Source of the DNA: Eulemur rufifrons
Taxonomy: Eukaryota > Chordata > Mammalia > Primates > Lemuridae
Assembly (NCBI RefSeq): GCF_041146395.1
Contig: NC_090989.1
Location: 253,694,843-253,758,842, forward strand
DNA length: 64,000 nucleotides
Direction of reading: 5' to 3'
The position numbers were made by a program, and so were the translations under genes. Below the pieces are notes generated by a model that was not told the origin of the DNA, did no database searches, and saw nothing but the letters and a program-made list of their open reading frames with translations. This document shows, in pieces, positions 51,559 through 63,613 of the stretch (position 1 is its first letter; each line of letters begins with the position of its first letter).

Positions 51559-53990
51559 AACAAGTATAATTTAATCAACAAATCACCACAAAATGCAAAC
51601 AAAAATTCCTGAATACCTTTATCTGTTTCCTGCTATTAAGATAGTATTAAGTTAATATCTACAACTAGTGTTTGCTGTTTGCAAATTTTGGTATAGAGAT
51701 GTTGAAGTCAATGAAACTTATTTTAATATTTGACAAATTACATGAAAGTTGGGAAAGAAGATTATAATACTGAAATTACTGGAGGGTTGGCCAAGTGCAA
51801 ACAGTGACAGGTAAAATGGAATGCATGCAGAACTATTCTGCCATCCCTCTGGCTTGGATCTCTCATAGAATTTTTGATGGGGTTAAACAAACAGGCTCAG
51901 AGACTGCTTCTCCAGGGATAATGAAAATCAGATTGCGGGGCTTTTCCAGTAGGCACTTCTGTTGCTAGGCCCTGAAGCAGTGACTTGGCACTACTGACAT
52001 GGCCAGCACCACCTTCACTGGGTACCTGATTGTGTTACTGGAACCTAGGAGTGGATCTGGCTTCTGGCACCCATCATCAAAAGGGATTCCACATGGTCTC
52101 TGCTACATATCCTTATCAGCCTCCATTCGGAGTGTTACGGCTATATCGTAATGGTAGGGTCTAGGTGTATGTAAGGGAAGAAAGCAAATACCTGGCATTT
52201 TTACCTTCTTTAATGAGGGGCCAGCTATACTCATAAGATGAAGGTTTTCCCAGGTATAAGGAGGAAGGAGGTTCAGATTCTGGGCAGCAAACAGAAAACC
52301 CACAAACTTTCTTTTGGATTCATAAAGGAAATCCTATGTCTGTATTATTATTCGGCCAGTATGTATTTAATAACTACTGTGTATAAATTGCTGTTCCAGG
52401 ATCTGTTAACAAAGGTAAATGACAGGTAAATGTCTATGTATGTCTTTGCATAGTAAGAGAAATATTGTGTATACAATGACCAGAATACAAGGCAGACTGT
52501 AACAAATATCACTACAGATATACAGATAGATTACTATCATAATACTTACCCACCCTGTGTTGTAATTATCAATTTCTATGTGTATTTCTCCCACTAGAGC
52601 GTAAGCCCTCAATGGATTATTTTTTAATGTTTATCAAGTTATGTGTTCACATATTTTTAGAGTCACTAGTTTCTGGGTTTTGTTATGAAAAACAGCATTC
52701 TGTTGTCGTCACCATTCCCACCATTTCCCCTTCCCCAAAGTCAATATGATCAATTATTTTCACTGATTCTTTTAGTGTTTACCTCTCTTGCACTTAGTTG
52801 CTTGTATTGCTACCTCATGATTTTTGTTTTAGAATTTTCTGTAGACTTCTCATTATAGAAGATAAGATTTGTCTTTTTCTTCCTTCCTCTGCTCTTACTA
52901 TATGCAGGTACTATTCCCATCTTCCCTAAAAAATTATATTGTCATTTTAGTCACATCAGTAGTTGGTGTTTACATTAGTATAACTATTTAAATGTTTTAA
53001 AATAGCTGAATCATATAGGTACTATCATGAATTTTTCTCTTCTGTACTGTTCCTACCTCCTCCCCATATTATAAATTGCTATCTTGGTTTTTTTGTTTAC
53101 TTAGTTTTTCTGTGTTTACTTACCACTAAATCAAATTGAAATTCTTTTTTCATTATGTAAATCTCCTCCCAATATGCTTTGGGGTTTCTGTCAGTTTCAT
53201 CTATTTGGAGAAATTCTGACTTTGTCATCTTGGTGTGGTTGCCCTCTATACTAACTGGGCCATGGTGTCATGCTGGAATCGGTCTTCATTGTCATGCTTA
53301 AGGATTCCCTTTGCTTTTCTCCTATGGTGTAGCTTGTGTTAATATTTCCTACATCTCATTTCATCTTCTTCCTTCCTTTGCTTCCTCATTTTGAACCAGT
53401 TCATCTACAATATAATGTCCTGAGAACGGATGCATAGGGGCAGAACTCCTAAGTAGAAGATGATTTTCCTTCAGAATTTTGATGGCATAGATCTATTGCT
53501 TGCTGATTTCCACTATTGTTGTTAAGATGCCGAAAGCCATTCTGATATCAGACTCTTTGACTGTGACTTGCTTTTTGTCTCTCTGGAAGTAAGTAAGATA
53601 CTCACTTTGTTCCCTAGTATGCATTTCTTTTCCTTTACTATGCCAGGTGTTTGGTAGACCCTTTCAAACTGTAAATTCACATCCTTCCTTTCTAGAAGTG
53701 GTCTTTATTTTCTTGATGACTCCTTTCCATATTTTTTCTTTGTTCTCTCTTTCTAGAACACCCATTTTTCATATATTGGACCTGCTGAATTGGTGCTGTA
53801 ATTTTATTTCTTTTTTTGTCCTGTTATATAGCTCTGTCTTTTTTTGCTGTACTTGTGAGTGATTTCCTTAACTTTGTTTTCCCAGGCGTCTATTGAGTTT
53901 CATAATTTTGGTATTATGTTTTTTACTTTACAAGGATGAATGGTTATGTCTTCCCACTATCTATCTCTCTCATCTAAATGTTCTTTAAAT
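51559..53990. other. Unassigned sequence
   Basis: About 2.4 kb without a nameable repeat. The 52680-53950 part is T-rich with a texture like old LINE 3'-UTR or internal repeat sequence ('gaattttgatggcatagatc', 'gcttgctgatttccactatt'), but I cannot place it. A short L2-like tail occurs near 52560-52615. No gene supported. Confidence 0.4.
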
Positions 53991-53993
53991 TGT

Positions 53994-54032
<39 letters not shown>
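53991..54032 (+). repeat. (TG)n microsatellite
   Basis: About 20 TG units with one interruption (tt). Confidence 0.95.
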
Positions 54033-54034
<2 letters not shown>

Positions 54035-54248
54035 AGAACTTGGGGAGAAAATTTAGATAATGCAAAAGAATTTTTGGTTCACCAAGTATAAGTATATCGA
54101 AAATAAAGCTTGTAAAAACTACTTCGAGGGACTTAATTGTGGATTTATTATTTTTATCTCTTGGAGCATATTCATGATAATTTTATTTTTGATTATTTAT
54201 TTCTTCCAAGTTGCCTTTTCTCTAGGGGTGGGTGCGCACGTGTACATG

Positions 54249-54249
<1 letters not shown>

Positions 54250-54282
<33 letters not shown>
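54250..54282 (+). repeat. (TG)n microsatellite
   Basis: About 15 TG units, 220 bp downstream of another TG repeat. It gives the Val/Cys-repeat readings of the 54060-54332 frames. Confidence 0.95.
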
Positions 54283-54501
54283 GGTCTCTAACTTTCATCT
54301 TAGGCTTTTATCAGATATTTGATAACCCTTAGTTGTTTGCTCATTAATAAAAGTGGGGTACCAAACCACTGATTGAATGCCCAGAGCTTATATTGGGTGC
54401 TTATCAATATGACCGTCATCTTGGGAAATCCAGCCAGGTCATTTTTCAGGGGAACTCCTCATGTGAGTATCTTTAGGACTTGCTCTAGGCAAGGTAGAGT
54501 A

Positions 54502-54843
54502 CACTTGTGCTTTGCTTAATGACAAGGATACACTCTGAGAAATAGTCATTAGGTTTTGTGATTATGCAAACATCAGAGAGTATGCTTTCCCAAACCTAGA
54601 TGGTGTAGCCTGCTATACACTTAGGCCCTAAGGTATGGCCTGTTTTTCCTATGCTACGAACCTATATGGCATGTTACTGTACTGAAAGCTGTAGGCAATT
54701 GTAACACAATGGTAAGTATTTCTATAGTTAAGCATATCTAAACGTAGAAAAGGTATTATATGATATTATAATATCTCATGGAGCTACTGTTATGTATCAA
54801 GGTCATGGTTGTCTGAAATGTTGTTATATGTGGCACATGACTA
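54502..54843. mobile_element. Tigger-like MITE, same family as 17857-19217
   Basis: About 342 bp: left end 'cacttgtgctttgcttaatg', right end 'atgtggcacatgacta', preceded by TA. Internal text 'cctagatggtgtagcctgct', 'ggcatgttactgtactgaaa' and 'gtaacacaatggtaagtatt' aligns with the 5' part of the large Tigger at 17.9 kb. It is an internally deleted, non-autonomous copy. Confidence 0.8.
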
Positions 54844-55165
54844 CATTTGGATCTGCTTGGACGGTAAAGATGTGGTTGGCAGTGTTCTGGGACCCAAGTA
54901 TGGGAAGAGGGCTGGGGATCTATTATGTATATGTTCACTTATTCCTTTTGTTTCAGTTTGACTCCCCACCTCCAGTAGTGCAAGTTTTCCCCCAGTCTGG
55001 AGACCTGCTTTCCTTATTCGTTCCAGAAAATAAACTTGCAGTGATTTGCTGGGGTGGAATAATGTCAGCCACCCAGCTGCGTGGAATAGGGGGATGAACA
55101 GGGTTTGAGAAGGAGCTGCTATTCAAGAATGTATTTATCTGGAGTTCCTGAGTTTCATATCTGTG
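54844..55165. other. Unassigned sequence
   Basis: The 101-codon plus frame at 54792-55097 begins in the MITE and extends into unassigned sequence. It has no domain or family resemblance and is not supported as a gene. Confidence 0.45.
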
Positions 55166-55167
55166 CC

Positions 55168-55226
55168 TCTGCAACATTTAGCATGATGCCAACACATGGT
55201 AGATAATAAATGTTTGACTGAATGGT
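55168..55226 (+). repeat. L2/MIR 3'-tail fragment
   Basis: Text 'gcatgatgccaacacatggt' and 'agataataaatgtttgactg' matches the shared LINE2/MIR 3' tail. Confidence 0.55.
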
Positions 55227-55374
55227 GAGACTAGCTGTATGAGACTAGCTAAATACGATAACTGATTGATTGCTAAGTCTTGTGGGAATATAGAAATGAG
55301 TCTTTATGGAACTGCCCTTCAGTGTAAGGATGTGGTATGTGCTTTATAAGTATGTTTATAAACTTAATTCAAAA

Positions 55375-55530
55375 GAATAAGGGATTATTCCGTGATGGAT
55401 AAAATCAAGGAAGGAATCCTGAGGGAGGTGTCATTTGAGTTGAGTCTTGAGACACGGACAGGAAATTGTTAGGCTGGCAAAGCAGAAGAAGGATCTGGTA
55501 ACATGAACCTGAAATGGAGAGTTATGTGAG
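55375..55530 (+). repeat. Ancient unclassified interspersed repeat (copy 3)
   Basis: Text 'aggaatcctgagggaggtgt', 'catttgagttgagtcttgag' and 'acacggacaggaaattgtta' belongs to the same repeat texture as 16.4-17.1 kb and 38.2-39.1 kb. Confidence 0.4.
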
Positions 55531-55576
55531 ATTAGTAGGAGATACATAATTAAAATAAAGATTAAAACCCAGCTGG

Positions 55577-55899
55577 GGCCGGGCGCAGTGGATCACACCT
55601 GTAATCCTAGCACTCTGGGAGGCCAAGGCGGGAGGATCGCTCAAGGTCAGGAGTTCGAGACCAGCCTGAGCAAGAGCGAGACCCCGTCTCTACTAAAAAA
55701 TAGAAAGAAATGATCTGGACAACTAACAGTATATATAGAAAAAATTAGCCAGGCATGGTGGCGCATGCCTGTAGTCCCAGCTGCTCAGGAGGCTGAGGCA
55801 GAAGGATCGCTCGAGCCCAGGAGTTTGAGGTTGCTGATGCCACAGCACTTTAGCCCGGGCAACAGAGTGACACTCTGTCTCAAAAAAAAAAAAAAAAAC
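55577..55899 (+). repeat. Lemur-type Alu with right-arm deletion
   Basis: Starts 'ggccgggcgcagtggatcac' and has the linker block ('gatctggacaactaacag', 'tatatatagaaaaaatt'). In the right arm 'gaggttgctgatgcc' lacks the usual 'gtgagctaggct' segment (about 12 bp deleted). The duplication aacccagctgg / aacccagttgg (55566 and 55900) flanks it. Confidence 0.93.
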
Positions 55900-56109
55900 A
55901 ACCCAGTTGGAGGAGGAGAGTAGCTGATCCTAAAATTTTAGGCTTAGGAGGTATACTTTATGCTTATACTTTTATCAGAAATTGGTCTGGTAAAAGTTTT
56001 ATTGCAATTAGAGGACTCAAGAGACCAGATACCATGGTGTAATGGAGGATATCTGATGAGATCCCTCTGCATAGCCTTGAGAAGTTCGCTTTCAGCATGA
56101 ATTTGAGTA

Positions 56110-56240
56110 GTATCCTTTATGTCTCTGTTTCTCAATTTCTCCAGTTGTAAAATATGACCGTTTTTAGATCAGAACCTCCTCTGCCTGCCCTGCAGGGGTT
56201 TTATGAGGATCAGATGAAGTGATATAAAGATAACATGTGA
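56110..56240 (+). repeat. MIR SINE fragment
   Basis: Text 'tctctgtttctcaatttctc', 'cagttgtaaaatatgaccg', 'gcaggggttttatgaggatc' and 'agatgaagtgatataaag' follows the MIR core and 3' order. Confidence 0.65.
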
Positions 56241-56244
56241 GGTG

Positions 56245-57480
56245 AGATATCTCTTCCCAGTATATTTCTAAGATTTTGTCTAGGATGATCACAGTGAGAA
56301 TGGGGTTAAGTCACAGAATCAAGAGGCATATCAAAGACGATCTCATAAGACTTAATGACTGGGTGAAAGAAGGGATAAACAAAATTAGTTCAAGATTATT
56401 CTGAGGGCTTACTTGTATAAATTTTGGTAACAAATTGGAGGGATTCGAGAGAAAAACAAAAATAGGAACTTAAAAACCAGGCCTTCAAGATCAGGATTAC
56501 GGGCTTGGGAATCATAGCACAGAAGTTAAAATAGAGAAAAGTTGGTAGAGATACAGTTTGTTATTACTTATTAAAAAAATGACAGAGGTAATAGCAGTAC
56601 ATGAGTAACAACATAAATTTACAAATTATTAAAATGTGGGTGTCATGATTTTATATGATATGATAAATAATACTTTATCACTGTGACATCTTGATCTTGA
56701 TTTTTCTAGTTCATTTTTCTGCACTTTCATTCCTAGGTCACCAAAATTTATACTTTTAGCAACTTCATTTTTAATTAATATAATTGAAAGTAATGTCAAT
56801 CACCTTTGGCAAATACAAGATTACAAATAATTTTTGATAATTTTTAGTTTTGAGAAGGGTTTTTCTGCTGATGTAATTGTTACTGGAGCTGTTAAGAATA
56901 TTTTATAGGCTCTGACAACACTGGGATAAATTTCTGATAAATTATTTGAAAATATGTATAAATTAGAACTCCTAGAACTAATGTTTTATACAATTTTCCT
57001 AAAAGATTTAACTCTACAAATCAATTCTGAGTGCGCTAATGCACTCAGAATTGTAATGCAAATTTATGTGATATTTAAATATTTCCTCTTGCAATTTTTC
57101 TATAACTTAGAAGTTGTACAAGAAACCAAATGGCTTCGTAACTTGTACCTAATTCAAGATGTCTGTGCATCCTATCTCTATATTTTCAGTTATAAAGAAG
57201 CATTAAATTTAAAATAATCTTCCTTGTTAATAATGGATTCATCCAAATCTTCATATGAAAATACTGTTCTGTTCTACTAAATGTGACAGTCTGTACATTT
57301 AATTTCTTTCTAAGCCTGTGGGTATTTCCTTTGCCATGTTGGAACAGTGTTAACAACTAGAGATTCTAAATTTCTTGATGAATTGTGATAAATCCCTAAC
57401 ATGCTAATCTCCATGCATATGCTTTCATTTTGCAGTGATTTACTAACAAAGTTTTTACTGTATGGGCACGAGCACTTCCT
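56245..57480. other. Unassigned sequence with a perfect hairpin
   Basis: AT-rich with no named repeat. It holds a perfect 13-bp inverted repeat at 57022-57053. The 56954-57217 plus frame crosses the hairpin and has no known resemblance. Confidence 0.45.
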
Positions 57481-57860
57481 GTTCTGTGCTCAGGCTAGAG
57501 AGTTACTATTTGTGCATATACTGCTAGGATGGGTTCCAGGGAGAAATGGGTAGGCTGGCTTTCCACTGCCTATCTCCAGTGCAAAGCCACTCTTTTCTGG
57601 GTCTGCTGTCACCATTGCCACTGCTAGTCTGGGCTCAGTCCTGGCCACCTCCTCGGTGCCCTGTGGTATCCAGGAATGCCTCACGTGTGCAAATATATTT
57701 GGCCGAGGCAGCCAGGCCAACTGCTTGTTACATATGCTGACACCTGGCATATTTCCTCTGTTCAGTGGTTCGTTGACCCGTTGGTCTTCATTTACAAACC
57801 ACAACTTCAATGGTAAAATTATCAACAATTTCAAGATGTTGATAACAAAACATTCAACTA
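57481..57860. other. GC-rich patch, unclassified
   Basis: Distinctly more GC-rich than its surroundings. It holds the longest open frame in the window (57490-57834, minus, 114 codons) and overlapping plus frames. The predicted proteins show no domain, signal peptide or family I recognise. A decayed LTR or other old repeat is more likely than a gene. Confidence 0.45.
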
Positions 57861-60860
57861 ATCACAGGCCCCTACTGAGAGCAAGCCCCTGTGTGAGTGT
57901 ACAAGTTGCATACCCAGTAAGCTGATCCTGCTCAGTTATACTTTCCCAGTTCAAAGGCTGACAAACTGCCTTTAAATTAGGCTGTTGGGTACTTCCCTAA
58001 GATGAGCTGTTTGACCTCAGTGGTACCCCCACAGTACTTAGGGGCAGAAACATGGTAGTTTCATGCAGATGTTCACTGAGTTTGTTTTTAAAACTACCTT
58101 CTTAGTGGATACTTCCTGTTCCTCTAGGAGCCTTATGAAAGCACAACTCCCTAGCAGCCAGGACTGTAGCTATTGAATCAGACTAAGGCTCTAAGAGGCA
58201 GTCCTTTGAAATGGAGTTCAGACGAATCACTCTGTACTCCATTTGAAAGCAAAATACTCTGTTGATTTAATTTGGTCTGTTTTGTTATCTTTCTTTTAAT
58301 CACCACTTGAATTTTATTATTTCTGATCTCCTTTCTTTTTTGATTAAAGGGAGGGACTATGCATTATTATTTAGCTCTGACCCTTGGCCACTTGATTATC
58401 TTTTTTTACGTAGCCTTCTTGTCCTCTAAGCTAGTAAACAGAATTTTGGTAGTTGTTGATACCATACTTTCTTCCCTTATAACTATGTGGGAGAGATTTT
58501 TAATGAGGAAAATCCAGAAAAATGTCTCCTATAGCATCATTTATTATATTTTTCTTCTTTAAAGCCTCAATATTTTTAGAGGAACTTTCTCTAACTAAAT
58601 GCCTTTTGTCCTTATTAAAATGGAGAGAGGTTGAAACAGTCAATGTATACAAAAGGTAAAAGAAATCAAAGTCAACACACAGACCTCCAGTTTATACTCA
58701 GCCCTTTCTTTGCTGCCCACAGTGCACTTTATGTATGGTAACATGACATCTTCATGTTACATCTACATGGTTGCAGCTCCTGCCTGGTCCTCCCCTCATC
58801 TTCTTACCCTTGGCCAAAGATACTTAGATCAGCACTTCCTAACTGATGTGGCACAGCCATTGCTATTCCTTCTTTCCTAAGGGTGGCCTGGAAGGACCCG
58901 GGCATTCGGAACTTCTGGGCTGGTTGTCTCTGGAGGTTCTCTCCTCCATTTACCCTAATGTACTATATAAACATAGTTTGCCTTGAATGCTATGACATGG
59001 AAAATGCTTGGAAATACTACATTAAACCTCAAATCAAAAACTCACAAGAAAGTGAAATTCCATATTTAAACCATTAGTTAACTTTCAACCATTTATGTAA
59101 TCAGTATTGTCTTGGTTCTTTTTTTAGTATTTTCTCCTAATTTTCTTCAAGGTAAATGTCTAAGTAACAAGTCATATACTGATGAAAATACATATTAAAA
59201 GTCTTATATAGTTCTATAACTTTTCTTTCTGATTATGTTAGTAGGAACCAGAGATCTTAGTAAATGAGGGCTTTGACTCTTAAAAGAAATTACCAAACTC
59301 TAGGTGCTCGAATTGTTTCACCTCCACTCTCTTTGAATGGAACATTTCATCCTAAAAGGAAGAAATTTTGCCAGTCTATACAGTCTCCTAACATTACAAC
59401 AGTTTCTACTTTTATCATACTTTTGATGAAAACAAGGTGACTCTGTTGATTGTGATTGACAATAGAAATCTAGCTAGCAACACAGATTAGAAACAAACAT
59501 ATTTCAAAGATATATGTGATCCAAGAGGAAGGTCTGAGTTTTCAAATTGGTTAGTATAAGATTTGCCACACACATACCCTATTCCTTTCATGGATAAGAA
59601 AGATACTACAATTTGCATTCGTTGTGTATGTGTGAACTTATTTTAAGAAAGAGTTTGGATTACTGAAAATTTAGATAAACTATGAGAAAGCAGTTATTTA
59701 TAAAAAATGCATTGCACCATAAAAAGATAGTAAGTATACATTTTTAGTCATAATGACTATAATTACTAGCTGTTTGTATTCTGTTTATTAGAGAGGATCA
59801 GGACGTTTAGAATCATCTTATGAGCTCCAATTTGCCTATCTAAAATTTTTCTTACTATTAACGTGTTATGACAACTTTTGGTATTATATTTTATGTGTTA
59901 TTTGGAATTTTTAATGGTAGTATCTTCTTCATTAGTTGAGTATGGGAAGTATAAGTAGAGTATCTCCTTGATGGCAGAAAAAGGGATTTGCATCTTCAGA
60001 CTTTACTCACTGCTGCAGTGGTGAGCTGCCCTCTCCTGGTCATCTGTGCCATCTAGAAGTCCCAATGGGTCCTAAGGAAAATTAGACTTTTTGCCAAGTA
60101 AATAGATGTTTTAAGTGTCTTTGATCTCAACATTATCCTGTTTTGTGACTCCATAGTATAAAGCTCTGTTGTAGCTCCTTACTTTTCATCTCTTAAAAAA
60201 AATGATGACAGAAAAGATGGGCCATCTTTTTTCTCCCATATGTTCTTGTAGGCATTCTGTCCACCTGAGATTTTTGCCAGTAACTTCAGTCTTAATGGGC
60301 ATAATTTGTGCTATCTTTTGCTTACTAAATTCTTGAGTTTGTTTACTTTGAAGATGTTCATTAGTATCTTTATCCCCTTTGAGGAAAAAAGATTTTCAAA
60401 ACTTCCTTGAATAAATGGATTAACCAAGATGTTCTTTTCATGAAAGATATTTCCTACATATATTCTTAAAGATGAGCATCAGATTTTCTCTACTTGTAAT
60501 AATTTCATGTTAGACATGAGTTTACTAATGATTCTTCTTAAAACTAGTGCTTATTTTTTTTTTTTTTATTCTAGATTCTTCATGTCTTGTTTCATATAAG
60601 CCCATGCTTATTTCAGACTCTGGCCTTGTGGACCTGTGGGATTAGCATCAATTATGGTGCTCTACAAAACTTTAATACCAGGATACTGAAAACAATATCT
60701 TTCAGAATTGTACTTCTTTGTTGAAAATAGCAGTTTATCTCTGCCTTTTTCTTTATCAGGACATCTTTCTATATACCTTTGTATTTATTAAATGGAAGGA
60801 AAGAACAAAGAAACCTGGATTTTATTGTATTTTCTATTTAAATTTGTAGCTTACTACTAA
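57861..60860. other. Unassigned sequence
   Basis: About 3 kb of AT-rich DNA with no nameable repeat and no supported gene. Text near 58831-58860 ('cagcacttcctaactgatgt') hints at an old hAT end but cannot be confirmed. Confidence 0.4.
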
Positions 60861-60871
60861 TTGACATTTCT

Positions 60872-61205
60872 TTTTTTTTTTTTTTTTGAAACAGAGTCTC
60901 ACTCATGTTGCCCAGGCTAGAGTGTTGTGGTGTCAGCCTAGCTCACAGCAACCTCAAACTCCTGGGCTCAAGCAATCCTACTGCCTCAGCCTCTCAAGTA
61001 GGTGGGACTACAGGCATGTACCACCATGCCCAGCTAATTTTTTATATATATTTTTAGTGGTCCAGCTAATTTCTTTCTATTTTTTTTAGTAGAGACGGGG
61101 TCTCTCTCTTGCTGAGGCTGGTCTCGAACTCCTGAGCTCAAGCGATCCACCCGCCTCGGCCTCCCAGAGTGCTAGGATTACAAGTGTGAGCCACCACGCC
61201 CGGCC
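60872..61205 (-). repeat. Lemur-type Alu (antisense)
   Basis: T tract, 'gaaacagagtctcactcatg', linker block ('tatatttttagtggtccagc', 'taatttctttctatttt') and end 'gagccaccacgcccggcc'. The duplication gacatttct / gacgtttct (60863-60871 and 61206-61214) flanks it. The 60886-61089 frame is Alu-derived. Confidence 0.95.
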
Positions 61206-61214
61206 GACGTTTCT

Positions 61215-61905
61215 ATTAAGATTCATAGAAAACTTTATGTTATATTATTTCTAAAGTTCATATATATTTTAATAACTCATGTCATTCTTTACTAAGGAAA
61301 GATACTGATTTGATATATTTCCTAAAAATCCTACAGTAAAGATCAAAAAGCTAGAAGACTTTAAGCCTTTTCATTTATTTGTTATTTACCTTTCAGACAA
61401 TTTTATGTAATTTTTTTCTTGGCAGATTTCACTGCGCACTACAGATAGGCATTTGGAGAAGACTATGGGTACCAAGAGTAATTTGGATATTTAGAGATTT
61501 CTTCCTGATTAGCTAGAATCAATTTCCCTTTGTCAAGTTGAAACAGAAAACCCAGCCAACTAGTTTAGGTCTGAGAGATTTTAAGATGCTACTCAGTAAC
61601 TTTAAAATGACTTATCAAGCAGAATATTAAAGGAGTAACTATTAAATTTAGAAAACTTGAAAATCCAGTGAAAATTGTGGAAAGAAATTATTGACAACAG
61701 GGATAGGGCTTGTGCCACTTTACCCTCCAACCAGTATGTTTTATCTTAGTGAAGATTTATATATAGCTAAGAGCTGACCTGAGCTTGGTGACCATGGATA
61801 AATCGGTGCCCAAGATTCTTTAATTTGATATATGCCTTACACTTATAAATCTTAAAACCAGTAAAAACTTCTCTGATTTTCATTGGTGATCAGATTATTT
61901 ACATG
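61215..61905. other. Unassigned sequence
   Basis: No recognised feature. Confidence 0.45.
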
Positions 61906-61909
61906 TTTC

Positions 61910-62075
61910 AATACCTGATTTTGTACCCCTGCTATGTCACTAGTTGTGTGGCAAACTTGCCCAGTTTCCTCCGTTATAATGTAGAGGTAATATTCCCACA
62001 CTGGATGTTTGTGAAGATTAAATAAAAAGTATTAAACAGATTTTGTAAACCATTAAATGGCAAACAAATGTAAAT
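61910..62075 (+). repeat. MIR SINE
   Basis: Text 'gctatgtcactagttgtgtg', 'gcaaacttgcccagtttcct', 'ccgttataatgtagaggtaa' and 'gtgaagattaaataaaaagt' is in clear MIR order. Confidence 0.7.
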
Positions 62076-63330
62076 GGCATTGCTTATGAAGTCAAACGAA
62101 CTTAATTTTTTTAAAGTTATGACATTACGAAAAGGATAAAAGGTAGTATAGCCCATGTTAAACCAGGTAAATAGAAGAACTGATTTTTCTTCTCTTAATT
62201 ACCTATTTACATTTCTGTGTCAAATCTGTATACTGACAAATATTTTTAACTGTCTGTGTATGTAAGACAGTGAATTGCATAACTTATACAACCCACTCTA
62301 TTTTTTATTACATATTGCATGGAGACAAAAACAGGATTTAAATATTTCAGTATTTTTTCCCTCATTAAATCTTGCCTTCCTGACTTATTTCAGACTGCAA
62401 AGGACTAGATTTGTAATCATTTAATATATTAATCTTTATTTTATCTGTTCTCGTACCTGATATTTAAGTGATGGTTTCTGTGTGTTTCCCCATAATTACA
62501 GAGGTAGCACGGTAAATTTCGAGTAGTAACCAGATCTTTGCCTCATTTTATGTTGCTTAGGAACCCTTCAGTATGCTGTTTTCTCTCATTTTCTCCATAG
62601 CAATTAGACTTGAACTCTCATCAGAGAAGAAGAAATTTGCTGTGAAAAGAAATATTAAAAGCCATATGTTGAGGTATATGACTAGCCACTGCTAATGTTT
62701 AGGAGTTAACTTGTAACAAAACAAGGTTTAATATGTCCATTCCTGCGTTTGAGTTTGTATTTCTGAATTTATGTATGTCAGTTGCAATGTAAGGTAAAGG
62801 ATAAATTTGGTAGCCTAGGAAACCTGTCTCCCATCAGGAGAGAAAACAGATGTTCTTCCTCCTGGTAAAGAACTGCGTCTATCCATTTAGCAATTATGAA
62901 TCTCTTCCCCAGATAATACTCTTGAGAAAGGAGTCTTTTAGCAGACAGGATCAAGAAACACATGACGCATTTTTTACTGTACGGGACTGAATTCTTTTAC
63001 ATTTGCCTTTTCCTTTTTCATGCCATCAGTTTAAAAAAAATGTAGGTAGAGACTCTACTTTGAATCACATGACTACCTTATGGGACTAAAGTCTTTACTT
63101 CCTAGGATCAGTGAGTAGGAGACATTGTCAAAGATCTTGAAAGACAGTTCCCCATTCTTCCCATTCCCAGTCCAGTTCAGCTAAATTGTTTCCATCGTGT
63201 TTTTTATTTACTGATTTCTGATTTTAGTTTGCTTTGATTAAAATGATACTATCTAAGTCATAAATGTATAGTTCTCTGGAAAATGCCAAATCCTGTAGAT
63301 TCTACCTAAGTAATACCTTTCATCCTTTTC
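62076..63330. other. Unassigned sequence
   Basis: No named repeat and no supported gene. Confidence 0.45.
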
Positions 63331-63334
63331 CTTC

Positions 63335-63613
63335 CCCATGCTACTATCGTGGTTGAAATCCTTATCTCTTGCCAAGACTGTTGTTATAATTATCTGTAAT
63401 CCTGTCACTTCTCCTTTTTTTGGTTCCTTCTATTGTTGTTGGACTGATTTTCCTAAATACATATCTGATCATGGCTTTCCCTTTAAAGAACTTTTCCCTT
63501 TTACATAGTGGCTTCCCATTGCCTATAAAATTAAGCATAACCTGTTCAGCCTAGATTCGAAGCCCCTCCGTGATCTGGATCTAGTCTGTTTTTCCGGACT
63601 ATATGCTATTGCA
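63335..63613 (+). repeat. L2 LINE fragment, interrupted by MER1
   Basis: Text 'catatctgatcatggctttc', 'gtggcttcccattgcctata', 'aaattaagcataacctgttc' and 'agcccctccgtgatctggat' follows L2. It breaks off at 63613 where a hAT element begins. Confidence 0.6.

Noticed and set aside
54060..54332. 90-codon frame with Val/Cys repeats
   Set aside because: The repeats come from the TG microsatellite; no coding support.
54792..55097. 101-codon plus frame
   Set aside because: Starts within a Tigger-like MITE and has no domain resemblance.
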